From JBCCCJ01 sp039029315 (GTDB taxonomy: Bacteria > Bacteroidota > Bacteroidia > J057): a stretch of DNA of 64,000 bases. The stretch's first letter is position 1. Each line of letters opens with the position of its first letter. Of this stretch, positions 42,139-49,660 are shown piece by piece. A program made the translations under genes and the position numbers. The notes below the pieces were generated by a model, which worked only from the letters and a program-made list of their open reading frames with translations, had not been told where the DNA came from and did not search any database. The stretch spans positions 57,056 through 121,055 of the forward strand of contig JBCCGK010000022.1 in NCBI GenBank assembly GCA_039029315.1, in the 5' to 3' direction.

Positions 42139-43539
42139 TCAGCTCCACAAACGATCCCAGCTTCGCATGTTGTCCCACTCAGAAGTTGGCTCAAAAAATC
42201 CTCCTTCTTCCTTGTCGAGATGTGCTTTGACCATGTCTTCATTCAGTTCCACCCCCAGTCCTGGACGATCTGGAACAATGGCAAATCCTTGTTCGATCAT
42301 CGGACCATCAAATCCGGTGACGAGCTCTTCCCACCAGTCGACATCTACAGAGTGATGTTCCAGGGCGACAAAATTTTGGGTAGCGGCAGCACAATGTACA
42401 TTGGCCATGAAGGAGATAGGCGTGCCGGCAAAGTGCATGGCCATGGCAACCCCCTTTTCCTCTGCATAATCTCCAATTTTTTTGGTTTCCAGAATTCCGC
42501 CTGCGCTGGCCAGATCTGGTTGGATCATATCGACTGCTCGTGTGTCACAGAGTTTGATAAATTCCTCTTTGAGGTAGATGTCTTCTCCGGTGAGGGTAGG
42601 GGTATCAATGGACATGGTGATCTCTCGCCACATATCTGTATATTTCCACGGAATCATGTCTTCCAGCCAAGCCAGATTGTAAGGAGCAAGGGCCTTGCCC
42701 AACTTGATACAATCATTGACGCCGAAGTGGCCAAAATGATCGGCAGCCATCGGGATGTCATATCCAACAGCACTGCGAACGGCATCCACATATTCGCACA
42801 ATTTGTCCAGCCCTTTATTGGTAATTTGTACAGCTGTCAAGGGATGTTCGGTCCCTCCATAGGTCATCTGCTCATTGGTCCATTGTCTGCCTATGTCCCA
42901 GAAATTGGAATTGACAACAGCTCCAGGAATGTCCTTGAGCAATTCAATGCCAAAATCCATTTTCAAAAATGTGAATCCCTTGTCTACCCTTGCTTTCATC
43001 CGTTGGGCATACACCTGGGGATCTCGCGATTGTCGTGTGTCGGAATAGAGACGAACCCTGTCCCGATATTTTCCTCCAAGCATCTGATAGACAGGAACAT
43101 TGTAGGCTTTGCCGGCCAAATCCCACAAAGCCATTTCCACGCCTGAAACTCCGCCTCCCTGTCGACCGTGAAATCCAAATTGTTTGATCAGCTTAAACAG
43201 CATCTCCACATTGCAGGGATTTTTGCCGAGTAGACGACTTTTGAGAAACAGGGCGTATCGCCATGTCGCTCCGTCGCGAACCTCTCCCAGACCGGAGATT
43301 CCCTGATTCGTATCAATTCGGATAATGGGACAGCGCATCGGAGCATCCTTGACCACGGCAAATCGCATGTCCGTGATTTTGAGATCGGAAGGATTGGAAT
43401 GGCGGGAGATATTCTGTGTAGCAAATGCGACAGACTCCTCCGCCGAAGCTGTCAGGAGGGCACCCATTCCCAAACCACCGGCAGATGCGGTTTTAAGAAA
43501 GGTGCGTCGATTGGAGGAGGTGATCGGCTTAGTAGGCAT
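42139..43539 (-). CDS. Exported enolase-superfamily (mandelate racemase/sugar-acid dehydratase-like) protein
   Basis: 466 residues. Twin-arginine signal NRRTFLKTASAGGLGMGALL (about 10-29). The enolase-superfamily N-terminal capping domain starts at KITDMRFAVV; GVSGVEMALWDLAGKAYNVPVYQMLGG (about 135-161) is the classic MR/MLE entry. The barrel has FTFLKMDFG (lysine about 193) and the metal-ligand series PMAADHFG, AWLEDMIPW and TGEDIY (about 260-320), then MIQPDLASAGG (about 337). Expected to abstract an alpha-proton of a carboxylate (dehydratase or epimerase for a sugar acid), but in the periplasm, which is unusual. Divergent from an exported RraA-like protein. Substrate not deducible. Confidence 0.9.
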   Translation of the reverse strand: MPTKPITSSNRRTFLKTASAGGLGMGALLTASAEESVAFATQNISRHSNPSDLKITDMRFAVVKDAPMRCPIIRIDTNQGISGLGEVRDGATWRYALFLKSRLLGKNPCNVEMLFKLIKQFGFHGRQGGGVSGVEMALWDLAGKAYNVPVYQMLGGKYRDRVRLYSDTRQSRDPQVYAQRMKARVDKGFTFLKMDFGIELLKDIPGAVVNSNFWDIGRQWTNEQMTYGGTEHPLTAVQITNKGLDKLCEYVDAVRSAVGYDIPMAADHFGHFGVNDCIKLGKALAPYNLAWLEDMIPWKYTDMWREITMSIDTPTLTGEDIYLKEEFIKLCDTRAVDMIQPDLASAGGILETKKIGDYAEEKGVAMAMHFAGTPISFMANVHCAAATQNFVALEHHSVDVDWWEELVTGFDGPMIEQGFAIVPDRPGLGVELNEDMVKAHLDKEEGGFFEPTSEWDNMRSWDRLWS

Positions 43540-43715
43540 AGTAGTCTTTGTTGAGATGGGAAGGAGAAGTTACAGAATATGTTTCCTTCAGGCAAAGCAG
43601 GACTTTTTCTCCTGGCCCTTTATTCTTGTGAAATCCTGTGCATGTTCAGGATATTTGGATAAGTAAGCCTATCTTTTCCATATAAGAATTCATGTTTATT
43701 TCAACAACTCTAACT

Positions 43716-44633
43716 ATGCTTAAACAACTACTGCTTCCTATTCTACTTGTCGTGTCAAGTATCAGCATCGCTCAGGTAGCTTCCCAAGACCAATTGGAGC
43801 ATTATACACAAGAGTGGCAGGGAGAACGATTTGAAGATGGCAGACCCAAAGTCTCAGATGCGATCCTGGCAAGAATGAAAAATATCTCCATTGAAGAGGC
43901 CTGGGGGACGCTTCGAAACAAAGGCTTTCACAATCAATTTGCTGGAAACTGGATGATTTTGCATCCTGGACAGGCAATGGTTGGCAGAGCGCTCACCGTC
44001 CAATACATGCCCAACAGACCTGATTATGCCAAGAGAATGATTGAGCAGGGACATGCCGACGGAAGAATTGGTTCCATGAATTCCTGGCCCATCGACATGC
44101 TGGTTGATGGAGATGTATATGTGGCTGATTGTTTTGGTAAAGTTGTGGACGGCACCTTGATCGGGGATAATCTGGGCAACTCAATTTATGCCAAATCCAG
44201 GAATGGGGTTGTCTTTGATGGCGGGTCCAGAGATTTGGCTGGTTTGCAAAAAATTGAAGGCTTCAATGCCTGGGTCAAAGGCTGGGACCCTAGTTTCTTG
44301 CAGGAGACGATGGTGTCAGGCATCAACCATCCTATCCGAATTGGAAGAGCTGTCGTGTTTCCCGGAGATGTCGTTTTGGCAAAAGAAGAAGGCGTGATAT
44401 TCATCCCGGCACATTTGGCAGAGACTGTGGTGATCAATGCAGAGTTTATTATGCTTCGGGATGAATTCGGCATTACTCGCCTCAAAGAGGGCGTATACAC
44501 ACCAGGGCAGATCGATACGCGGTGGACGGAAGAAATCAAATCAGACTTCCTGGAGTGGTTAGCCAAAAATCCAGACAAATTGCCCATGAGTCGGGCAGAA
44601 TTGGATGCCTATCTGAAAGATCGCAATTGGTAG
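43716..44633 (+). CDS. Exported RraA-family protein (HMG/oxaloacetate-aldolase-like fold)
   Basis: 305 residues from the ATG at 43716, where the signal peptide MLKQLLLPILLVVSSISIAQ begins. RraA fold landmarks: HPGQAMVGRALTVQY (about 78-92), VYVADCFGKVVDGTLIGDNLGNSIYAKSRNGVVFDGGSRDL (about 130-170, the substrate/metal-binding core with the GDNL and DGGSRD motifs), RIGRAVVFPGDVVLAKEEGVIFIP (about 210-235). RraA-like proteins include 4-hydroxy-4-methyl-2-oxoglutarate and oxaloacetate aldolases/decarboxylases. A signal peptide is uncommon for this family. Divergent from the Tat-exported enolase-superfamily gene; together they could process a sugar acid or 2-oxoacid in the periplasm (inference). 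Followed by a strong terminator. Confidence 0.85.
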   Translation: MLKQLLLPILLVVSSISIAQVASQDQLEHYTQEWQGERFEDGRPKVSDAILARMKNISIEEAWGTLRNKGFHNQFAGNWMILHPGQAMVGRALTVQYMPNRPDYAKRMIEQGHADGRIGSMNSWPIDMLVDGDVYVADCFGKVVDGTLIGDNLGNSIYAKSRNGVVFDGGSRDLAGLQKIEGFNAWVKGWDPSFLQETMVSGINHPIRIGRAVVFPGDVVLAKEEGVIFIPAHLAETVVINAEFIMLRDEFGITRLKEGVYTPGQIDTRWTEEIKSDFLEWLAKNPDKLPMSRAELDAYLKDRNW

Positions 44634-44670
44634 ATCAAGGATTGGATAGTCAAACACTAAGAAAAAACAC

Positions 44671-44713
44671 AACAGGCACTATTATGATAAAAAATAGTGG
44701 CTGTTTTTCTTTT
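44671..44713 (+). terminator. Rho-independent terminator after the RraA-like gene
   Basis: AACAGGCACTATT and AATAGTGGCTGTT pair over 13 positions (one G.G mismatch) with a 9-base loop, followed by a T-rich tract (TTTCTTTTTT). 38 bases after the stop codon. A strong example. Confidence 0.85.
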
Positions 44714-45002
44714 TTGCGGGCAACCGATTCGCATGACTTTCGTATCATAGATATCTCTTACATCCACATTGTTTCACCCCAAAACCTGACTTATTATGAA
44801 AAGGAAACCCTATCTTCCGTCAGCCCACATTTGGGGGAAACGTTATTTTTCCTAGCACCCTTTTCTAAGCGGGACACCTCCAACTTACTTCCTTTGCTCC
44901 GTTGTGAGGATGCTCGCTCTTGAGGTCGGGAAACTCTCTTTTCTCCTTTTTATTTCTTAGTAGAATATCAAGCCAATCTGGCTATCAATACACTTTTGCG
45001 GT
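44714..45002. other. Remaining intergenic bases before the AAA-M41 gene
   Basis: After the terminator the 289 bases have no gene; the plus frame 44522-44923 crosses the terminator and is rejected. TTCCTTTG at 44889-44896 is one base from a -7 consensus, and ACACTTTTG sits 5-14 bases before the ATG at 45003. No RNA structure was recognised. Confidence 0.4.
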
Positions 45003-47138
45003 ATGGAAACACGCAACCAACAATCACATATTCTTGCGAAAAAGGCAGTGCTGGAAACTGCCTCAAAACAACTAAAAAAAGAATTCATTGGGCTGGATGG
45101 GATCATTGATGAAATTATGGATCTGATTCGTCCCTGGTGGCTCTTTCCAGGGGCCCAAACACGTCCGATGGTGATCAATCTATGGGGAATGACAGGATGC
45201 GGAAAAACAGCTCTTGTCCGGCGGTTGGTTGAATTACTGGACATGGATCAGGCTTATGTACAGGTAGATACAGGCGAATTTCGCGACAATTCAGAGGTAT
45301 GGCTCAAGACCTTTCTGGCAGAGGATTTGGTGCACCATAGTGGCAAACCTTCGGTGGTCTGTCTGGATGAATTTCAGTTTGCAAGATCGATCGGAGAGGG
45401 GGGAAATGAACTGAATGCCGAAAAGTTGCGAATCATTTGGGAAATGCTGGATTCTGGCCAGTTTTACTACAATCCCATTCCCAGCCAGTATATGATCAAA
45501 AAAGCCATGCAATGTGTTGAACTCCTCTATCTGTGCAGAGAGGATGGCGTAAAGATGGAAGAAGGCAAGATCATTTCTGGGAAAGATGTCTTCAAGCGAC
45601 ATTTTAAAGGATACACATTTGGTTACCGATACGGCAAGCCAGAAAAGCCCAAGACAGATTTTTTCATTTCGACAGATTTTCTGAATGGCTTATTCAATTT
45701 GGTAGAAGACCGATATGCCACAATCTCACAAATCAAGCAGGAGATCAAAATGCTGGATATTGATGGATTGATTGATTTTGTCATCGATGCAGCCAATTAT
45801 GAAGGCTCACTCAAACTCATGGATCTGACTCAAAGCCTTGTTTTCGTAATTGGAAACCTGGATGAGGCTTATTATATGAGTCGAAACATCAATCCTGATA
45901 TCAGTGCGGATGAGTTTCATCATTATACCTTGAAAATCACCGTTGCAGATGTAAAGAAGGCCCTTCAAAGACGATTTCGAAATGAACAGATCGCCAGGCT
46001 CGGCAACAATCATATCTTGTATCCAGCCTTTGATTCCCAGAATTTCCGAGATTTCATTCAAGCACAACTGAAGCGGATTGAAGCTTTCGGGAAGAAACAA
46101 TTTGGCATCAAGTTCATCTTCGCAGAAAGCGTCAAAAAAATCATTTACGAAGAAGGAGTTTTTCCGACACAAGGGGTTCGGCCTGTCATGACCACTGTTC
46201 GGAATCTGGTTGAATCCTATGTCAGTCGATTGATATGCGACCTGGCGGAGAGGAATCTCAAGGTTCATCAGATTCGATGGAAATTCAAGAACCAGAAACA
46301 CTGGATGAGCTGCTATGACAAAAAAGGCAATAAAGTATGGAAAACGACTTATGCCGTTAGGCTGAAAATCAATCCCTTACGAGAATCACAAAACGATGAT
46401 GTTCAGGCGCATACAGCAGTTCATGAGGCAGGGCACGCCATTCTTGCAGCCTTGAGCTTGCGGATTCTTCCAGAGGCTGTGCTGACACAAACAGCAGATA
46501 GCGGATCTCAGGGATTTTGTCAGATTCGCTTTCCTGAGGGCATGCGGACCAAAGACATTCTTCGAAAGGACATCATCATTTCATTAGGAGGATTGGTCGC
46601 AGAGCGAATGATTTTTGGCCCAGAACAAACCTCAACGGGGGTTGTCTCAGATCTTGAATCTGCTTCTGAGCTTGCCAATCAGGCGATCAAAGATTACGGG
46701 ATGGGCAAGGACCCCACCTCTGTCCATATAGAAGATCCTGGCCATTACGACAGTTTTTTCCACAATGAGGATCATGAGACCCAAGCCATGGAGATCATCA
46801 AGTCCTGTGAAGCAGAAGCGGAAGCGATTTTGCTGAGAAACAAGCATCTTCTGTTGCGCATGTCGCATCATCTGACCATTCATTCCCGGATGGATCAGGC
46901 AGAAATCGGGGCTTGTGTAAGCAAATATGCAGTTGAACCCTGGGTCGCCACACACGGCTTCATCGAACCTGAAAAATATTTTGATTTCAAAGGGAGAATT
47001 CATGCACAACTGGCTCTGATAGAAGGAAAGGAAGTCAGCTCAGAAAAGGTAAAACCGATGAGGAATATGGCTCCTGTTCGGGGTGCAGCCCAGACTGTTG
47101 CTCTGGAAGAGGAGAAAAAGGAAAATTTGAATGGATAA
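45003..47138 (+). CDS. Soluble AAA+ ATPase (ClpA/B-like module) fused to an M41 zinc metallopeptidase
   Basis: 711 residues, no membrane segment. The AAA+ module occupies about 25-405: Walker A GMTGCGKT (62-69), Walker B VVCLDEFQ (118-125), sensor-1-like FVIGNLDEAY (281-290), an arginine-finger-like RRFRNEQIARLGNN (323-336), and a small C-terminal lid with FAESVKKIIYEEG and QGVRPVMTTVRNLV (373-403) as in ClpA/ClpB D2. The peptidase domain starts at about 465: AVHEAGH (zinc site His474-Glu475-His478) and TGVVSDLESASELA, where Asp550 is the FtsH third ligand. FtsH itself has two N-terminal membrane helices and a different AAA class, so this is a distinct architecture. Probably an ATP-dependent cytoplasmic protease; substrates unknown. 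Terminator-like stem follows. Confidence 0.85.
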   Translation: METRNQQSHILAKKAVLETASKQLKKEFIGLDGIIDEIMDLIRPWWLFPGAQTRPMVINLWGMTGCGKTALVRRLVELLDMDQAYVQVDTGEFRDNSEVWLKTFLAEDLVHHSGKPSVVCLDEFQFARSIGEGGNELNAEKLRIIWEMLDSGQFYYNPIPSQYMIKKAMQCVELLYLCREDGVKMEEGKIISGKDVFKRHFKGYTFGYRYGKPEKPKTDFFISTDFLNGLFNLVEDRYATISQIKQEIKMLDIDGLIDFVIDAANYEGSLKLMDLTQSLVFVIGNLDEAYYMSRNINPDISADEFHHYTLKITVADVKKALQRRFRNEQIARLGNNHILYPAFDSQNFRDFIQAQLKRIEAFGKKQFGIKFIFAESVKKIIYEEGVFPTQGVRPVMTTVRNLVESYVSRLICDLAERNLKVHQIRWKFKNQKHWMSCYDKKGNKVWKTTYAVRLKINPLRESQNDDVQAHTAVHEAGHAILAALSLRILPEAVLTQTADSGSQGFCQIRFPEGMRTKDILRKDIIISLGGLVAERMIFGPEQTSTGVVSDLESASELANQAIKDYGMGKDPTSVHIEDPGHYDSFFHNEDHETQAMEIIKSCEAEAEAILLRNKHLLLRMSHHLTIHSRMDQAEIGACVSKYAVEPWVATHGFIEPEKYFDFKGRIHAQLALIEGKEVSSEKVKPMRNMAPVRGAAQTVALEEEKKENLNG

Positions 47139-47195
47139 GACCGTGCTTGAGCAACTATGGTTTTGCAATCCATTCAGTTTTGCCACTGATGAATC

Positions 47196-47250
47196 ATTCC
47201 AGATCCTGAAAGGCTTTCCCTGAGTCGAAGGGATCTGGAATCCACTTTTT
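47196..47250 (+). terminator. Terminator-like hairpin after the AAA-M41 gene
   Basis: ATTCCAGATCC (47196-47206) and GGATCTGGAAT (47231-47241) form a perfect 11-bp stem with a 24-base loop, followed by CCACTTTTT. 58 bases after the stop codon. Confidence 0.55.
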
Positions 47251-47324
47251 GAAGGAAGATTCACATGATTTTGTAGACAATTGCCTGAGATTAGTCTTTC
47301 CGCTCACGTTTTGGAGTAAGATTC

Positions 47325-48272
47325 TTATTCGACCAAATCCACGGCCTTCTTCATGGCAGCATAAGTTGCCTTCAGGGCCTGCTCATCCTTCATGTCCCGA
47401 AGCGGCTGATTAAAAGGTTCTGCGCGCACCGGTCCATCATAACCAATCTTCACAATGGCAGACATGAAAGCCGTCAAATCAATGATACCACTGGCCAAGG
47501 GCAATTGTCGTTGACCATCGATCTGTTCGTCCCTCGATCGACCTGCTGTTGCGTCATTGAGATCCACAGCGACCACATCCGAGTTGGACAAGCTTAGCAA
47601 ATCCTCGACCGTATCTTCTGCACAATACCAATGAAAGGCATCCAGGATCACCCCGACATTAGCTGGACGAATTTCTGCAATCAGAGTTCTGAGTTCTGCT
47701 AGTGTGCGCATAAACGGATATCGACTTTTTGCCATCAAAGTTTTGGGCGCAACATACTCCAGGCCTAGTTGTAAGTCATGATCATCCAGGATTTGAGCGA
47801 TTTGGCTGAGGCGCTCTACATGCTGCTGAAAATTGGGAACATAACTCAACTCAGGATGAGTTGGCATAATCCATGTTCCGATACGCTGCACACCAGCTTG
47901 CTGATAAGCCTTGGCGACGGCTGGAAGTTTTTGAAGTCCTTTCTTAAAGCTTTCCTCATCTTTCCGAAACTGAACCCCGACGCCACCTGCACCCCACTTC
48001 ATGTTTTTGGTTCTCATTTTACCAATAAGATCTTGCATTTCTCCTGGCTCTAGGTTGACCAATTCCTTTCCATCAGGCGAAATGGCTTCAAACCCGAAGG
48101 CGGATGCTTTGTCTATCAGGGCTGGCAGCGGAAGCTGGACGCCGATATTGCCTGCCTTGATGCTGATGCTAAATTTTCGGGTATTGGTTGGCGAAGAGAA
48201 TAATGCTCCTGTTGCCAATAGTCCAGCGGAGAGAGTTGCAGAGGATTTAAGAAAAGTTCGTCGAGTAGTCAT
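47325..48272 (-). CDS. Exported sugar-phosphate isomerase/epimerase-like TIM barrel (AP endonuclease 2/xylose isomerase-like)
   Basis: 315 residues. Twin-arginine signal TTRRTFLKSSATLSAGLLATG. The barrel begins at KFSISIKAGNIGVQLPLPALIDKASAFGFEAISPD (about 33-68), with GLEYVAPKTLMA (about 168-180), NVGVILDAFHWYCAEDTVEDLL (about 208-230) and VRAEPFNQPL (about 277-287). These are the Glu/Asp/His metal-ligand positions of xylose-isomerase-like proteins. Such Tat-exported members are frequent in Planctomycetes and Bacteroidota that degrade carbohydrates; real substrates are mostly unknown. Same strand as no neighbour; divergent from the di-heme peroxidase. Confidence 0.87.
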   Translation of the reverse strand: MTTRRTFLKSSATLSAGLLATGALFSSPTNTRKFSISIKAGNIGVQLPLPALIDKASAFGFEAISPDGKELVNLEPGEMQDLIGKMRTKNMKWGAGGVGVQFRKDEESFKKGLQKLPAVAKAYQQAGVQRIGTWIMPTHPELSYVPNFQQHVERLSQIAQILDDHDLQLGLEYVAPKTLMAKSRYPFMRTLAELRTLIAEIRPANVGVILDAFHWYCAEDTVEDLLSLSNSDVVAVDLNDATAGRSRDEQIDGQRQLPLASGIIDLTAFMSAIVKIGYDGPVRAEPFNQPLRDMKDEQALKATYAAMKKAVDLVE

Positions 48273-48401
48273 GTGTCAATCTTAATACTGAGAATGGTAG
48301 GATAGCCTTGGGGAAAATTACTGAAAAGAATAGACCTACGCTATTTTATTTGATCATTGAGTTTCTAGCAAGAAAATCGCTTATTTGATGATAGAATTGA
48401 T

Positions 48402-49610
48402 ATGATGGATTCGGGTATTCACATCTGTATTCTGAGTTATCTCAGTTGTTTGTTGTTCTGCTGTGCTGAGCCACCCCCCCCAAAAAAAAAGCTTAGCATA
48501 CGGCAGAAACGACAACAAATCATTGATTCTTTGACGCATTTTTCTGCTCTGCCAATGGAAGTTGTTTCTCCAGGGAATAATCCAGCCAGCCCTGAAAAAA
48601 TAACGCTCGGCAAATTGTTATTTTTTGACCCGATTCTGTCCGGGAACAAGGATGTAGCCTGTGCGAGTTGTCATCATCCGCGGAATGGGTATGCCGAAAG
48701 TCTGGAAATCTCTATAGGGGTAAATGGAAAAGGTTTTGGGAGCAAACGACATTTTCGCACACCCAATGAGATCCCTTTTACCAAGAGAAATGCCCATACC
48801 ATCATCAATACAGCCTTCAACGGGATATCTTCCAGAAGAAAGTTTCGACCGACTGACTCGCCCATGTTTTGGGATCTGAGAGTCAAGGGACTCGAAGCAC
48901 AGGCCCTCGAACCGATCAAGGCTCTGGAAGAAATGCGGGGAACCCACTATACAGAGGAGCAAATATTGTCCGTAGTGATAGTCCGGATTCAAGCCATCCC
49001 GGAATATCGCCAATTGTTCCGGGCAGCCTTTGGTAAGGGAGAAGTGATCACGCCTGAAAATCTTGCCAAAGCAATTGCAGCATTTGAACGAAGCCTGGTG
49101 ACCAATAACTCTCGCTTTGACCAGTATATGCGTGGAGATCGATCGGCCATTTCTCTTTCAGAAAAAGAGGGATTCCTTGAGTTCAAAAAAGCAGGTTGTG
49201 GGAGTTGCCACAATGGCCCTATGTTTTCTGATTATCAGGCACATGTATTAGGGGTTCCGCCATCTCCAAAATTGACAGAGCGAGATAATGGGGTCGATTC
49301 TTCCTTCGCTTTCAGAACCCCAAGTCTGCGCAATCTCCGGTTTACCTTTCCCTACATGCACAACGGGAGTCTCAAGTCTCTCAAACAAGTGCTGGAATTT
49401 TATGAAGACATCTCTTTTGGCAAAAGTCGGAATCCAGCTGTAATGAAAGCGGATATGGACCCTCTTGTCAAGCATCTTCGAGTAGAGGTCAAACATATGA
49501 ATCAAATCATTTCTTTTCTCAATACACTGAATGACAATAGATTTGATCAAGAAGAACCATCCTCCGTCCCCAGCGGACTTCCCGTAGGCGGAAACCTTGA
49601 ATTGAAGTGA
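48402..49610 (+). CDS. Di-heme cytochrome c peroxidase (MauG/CcpA family), probable lipoprotein
   Basis: 402 residues. N-terminus MMDSGIHICILSYLSCLLFCC has a lipobox-like LLFC at about residue 17-20, followed by Pro/Lys-rich residues coded by a C8A9 homopolymer tract. Two CxxCH haem sites: CASCHH (Cys87, Cys90, His91) and CGSCHN (Cys266, Cys269, His270). Family blocks: LGKLLFFDPILSGNKDVACASCHHP (about 69-92), GNKD, KRNAHTIINTAFN (about 128-140), SPMFWDLRVKGLEAQALEPI (about 153-172) and FRTPSLRNLRFTFPYMHNGSL (about 305-325). Periplasmic peroxide reduction or MauG-like protein oxidation; the donor is unknown. The downstream dehydrogenase starts about 50 bases after the stop. Confidence 0.9.
   Translation: MMDSGIHICILSYLSCLLFCCAEPPPPKKKLSIRQKRQQIIDSLTHFSALPMEVVSPGNNPASPEKITLGKLLFFDPILSGNKDVACASCHHPRNGYAESLEISIGVNGKGFGSKRHFRTPNEIPFTKRNAHTIINTAFNGISSRRKFRPTDSPMFWDLRVKGLEAQALEPIKALEEMRGTHYTEEQILSVVIVRIQAIPEYRQLFRAAFGKGEVITPENLAKAIAAFERSLVTNNSRFDQYMRGDRSAISLSEKEGFLEFKKAGCGSCHNGPMFSDYQAHVLGVPPSPKLTERDNGVDSSFAFRTPSLRNLRFTFPYMHNGSLKSLKQVLEFYEDISFGKSRNPAVMKADMDPLVKHLRVEVKHMNQIISFLNTLNDNRFDQEEPSSVPSGLPVGGNLELK
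48474..48490 (+). repeat. C8A9 homopolymer tract in the peroxidase N-terminus
   Basis: Eight C (48474-48481) followed by nine A (48482-48490), encoding PPPP/KKK codons just after the putative lipobox. A slippage-prone run that could shift the frame by one. Confidence 0.5.
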
Positions 49611-49660
49611 GGATCTGGCAATTTGGCGGCAGTTTGAGCAATACCAGACATCGATTGAGC

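Noticed and set aside
42220..43146. 308-codon plus-strand open frame opposite the enolase-superfamily gene
   Set aside because: Shadow of a well-supported gene; the product has no recognisable family.
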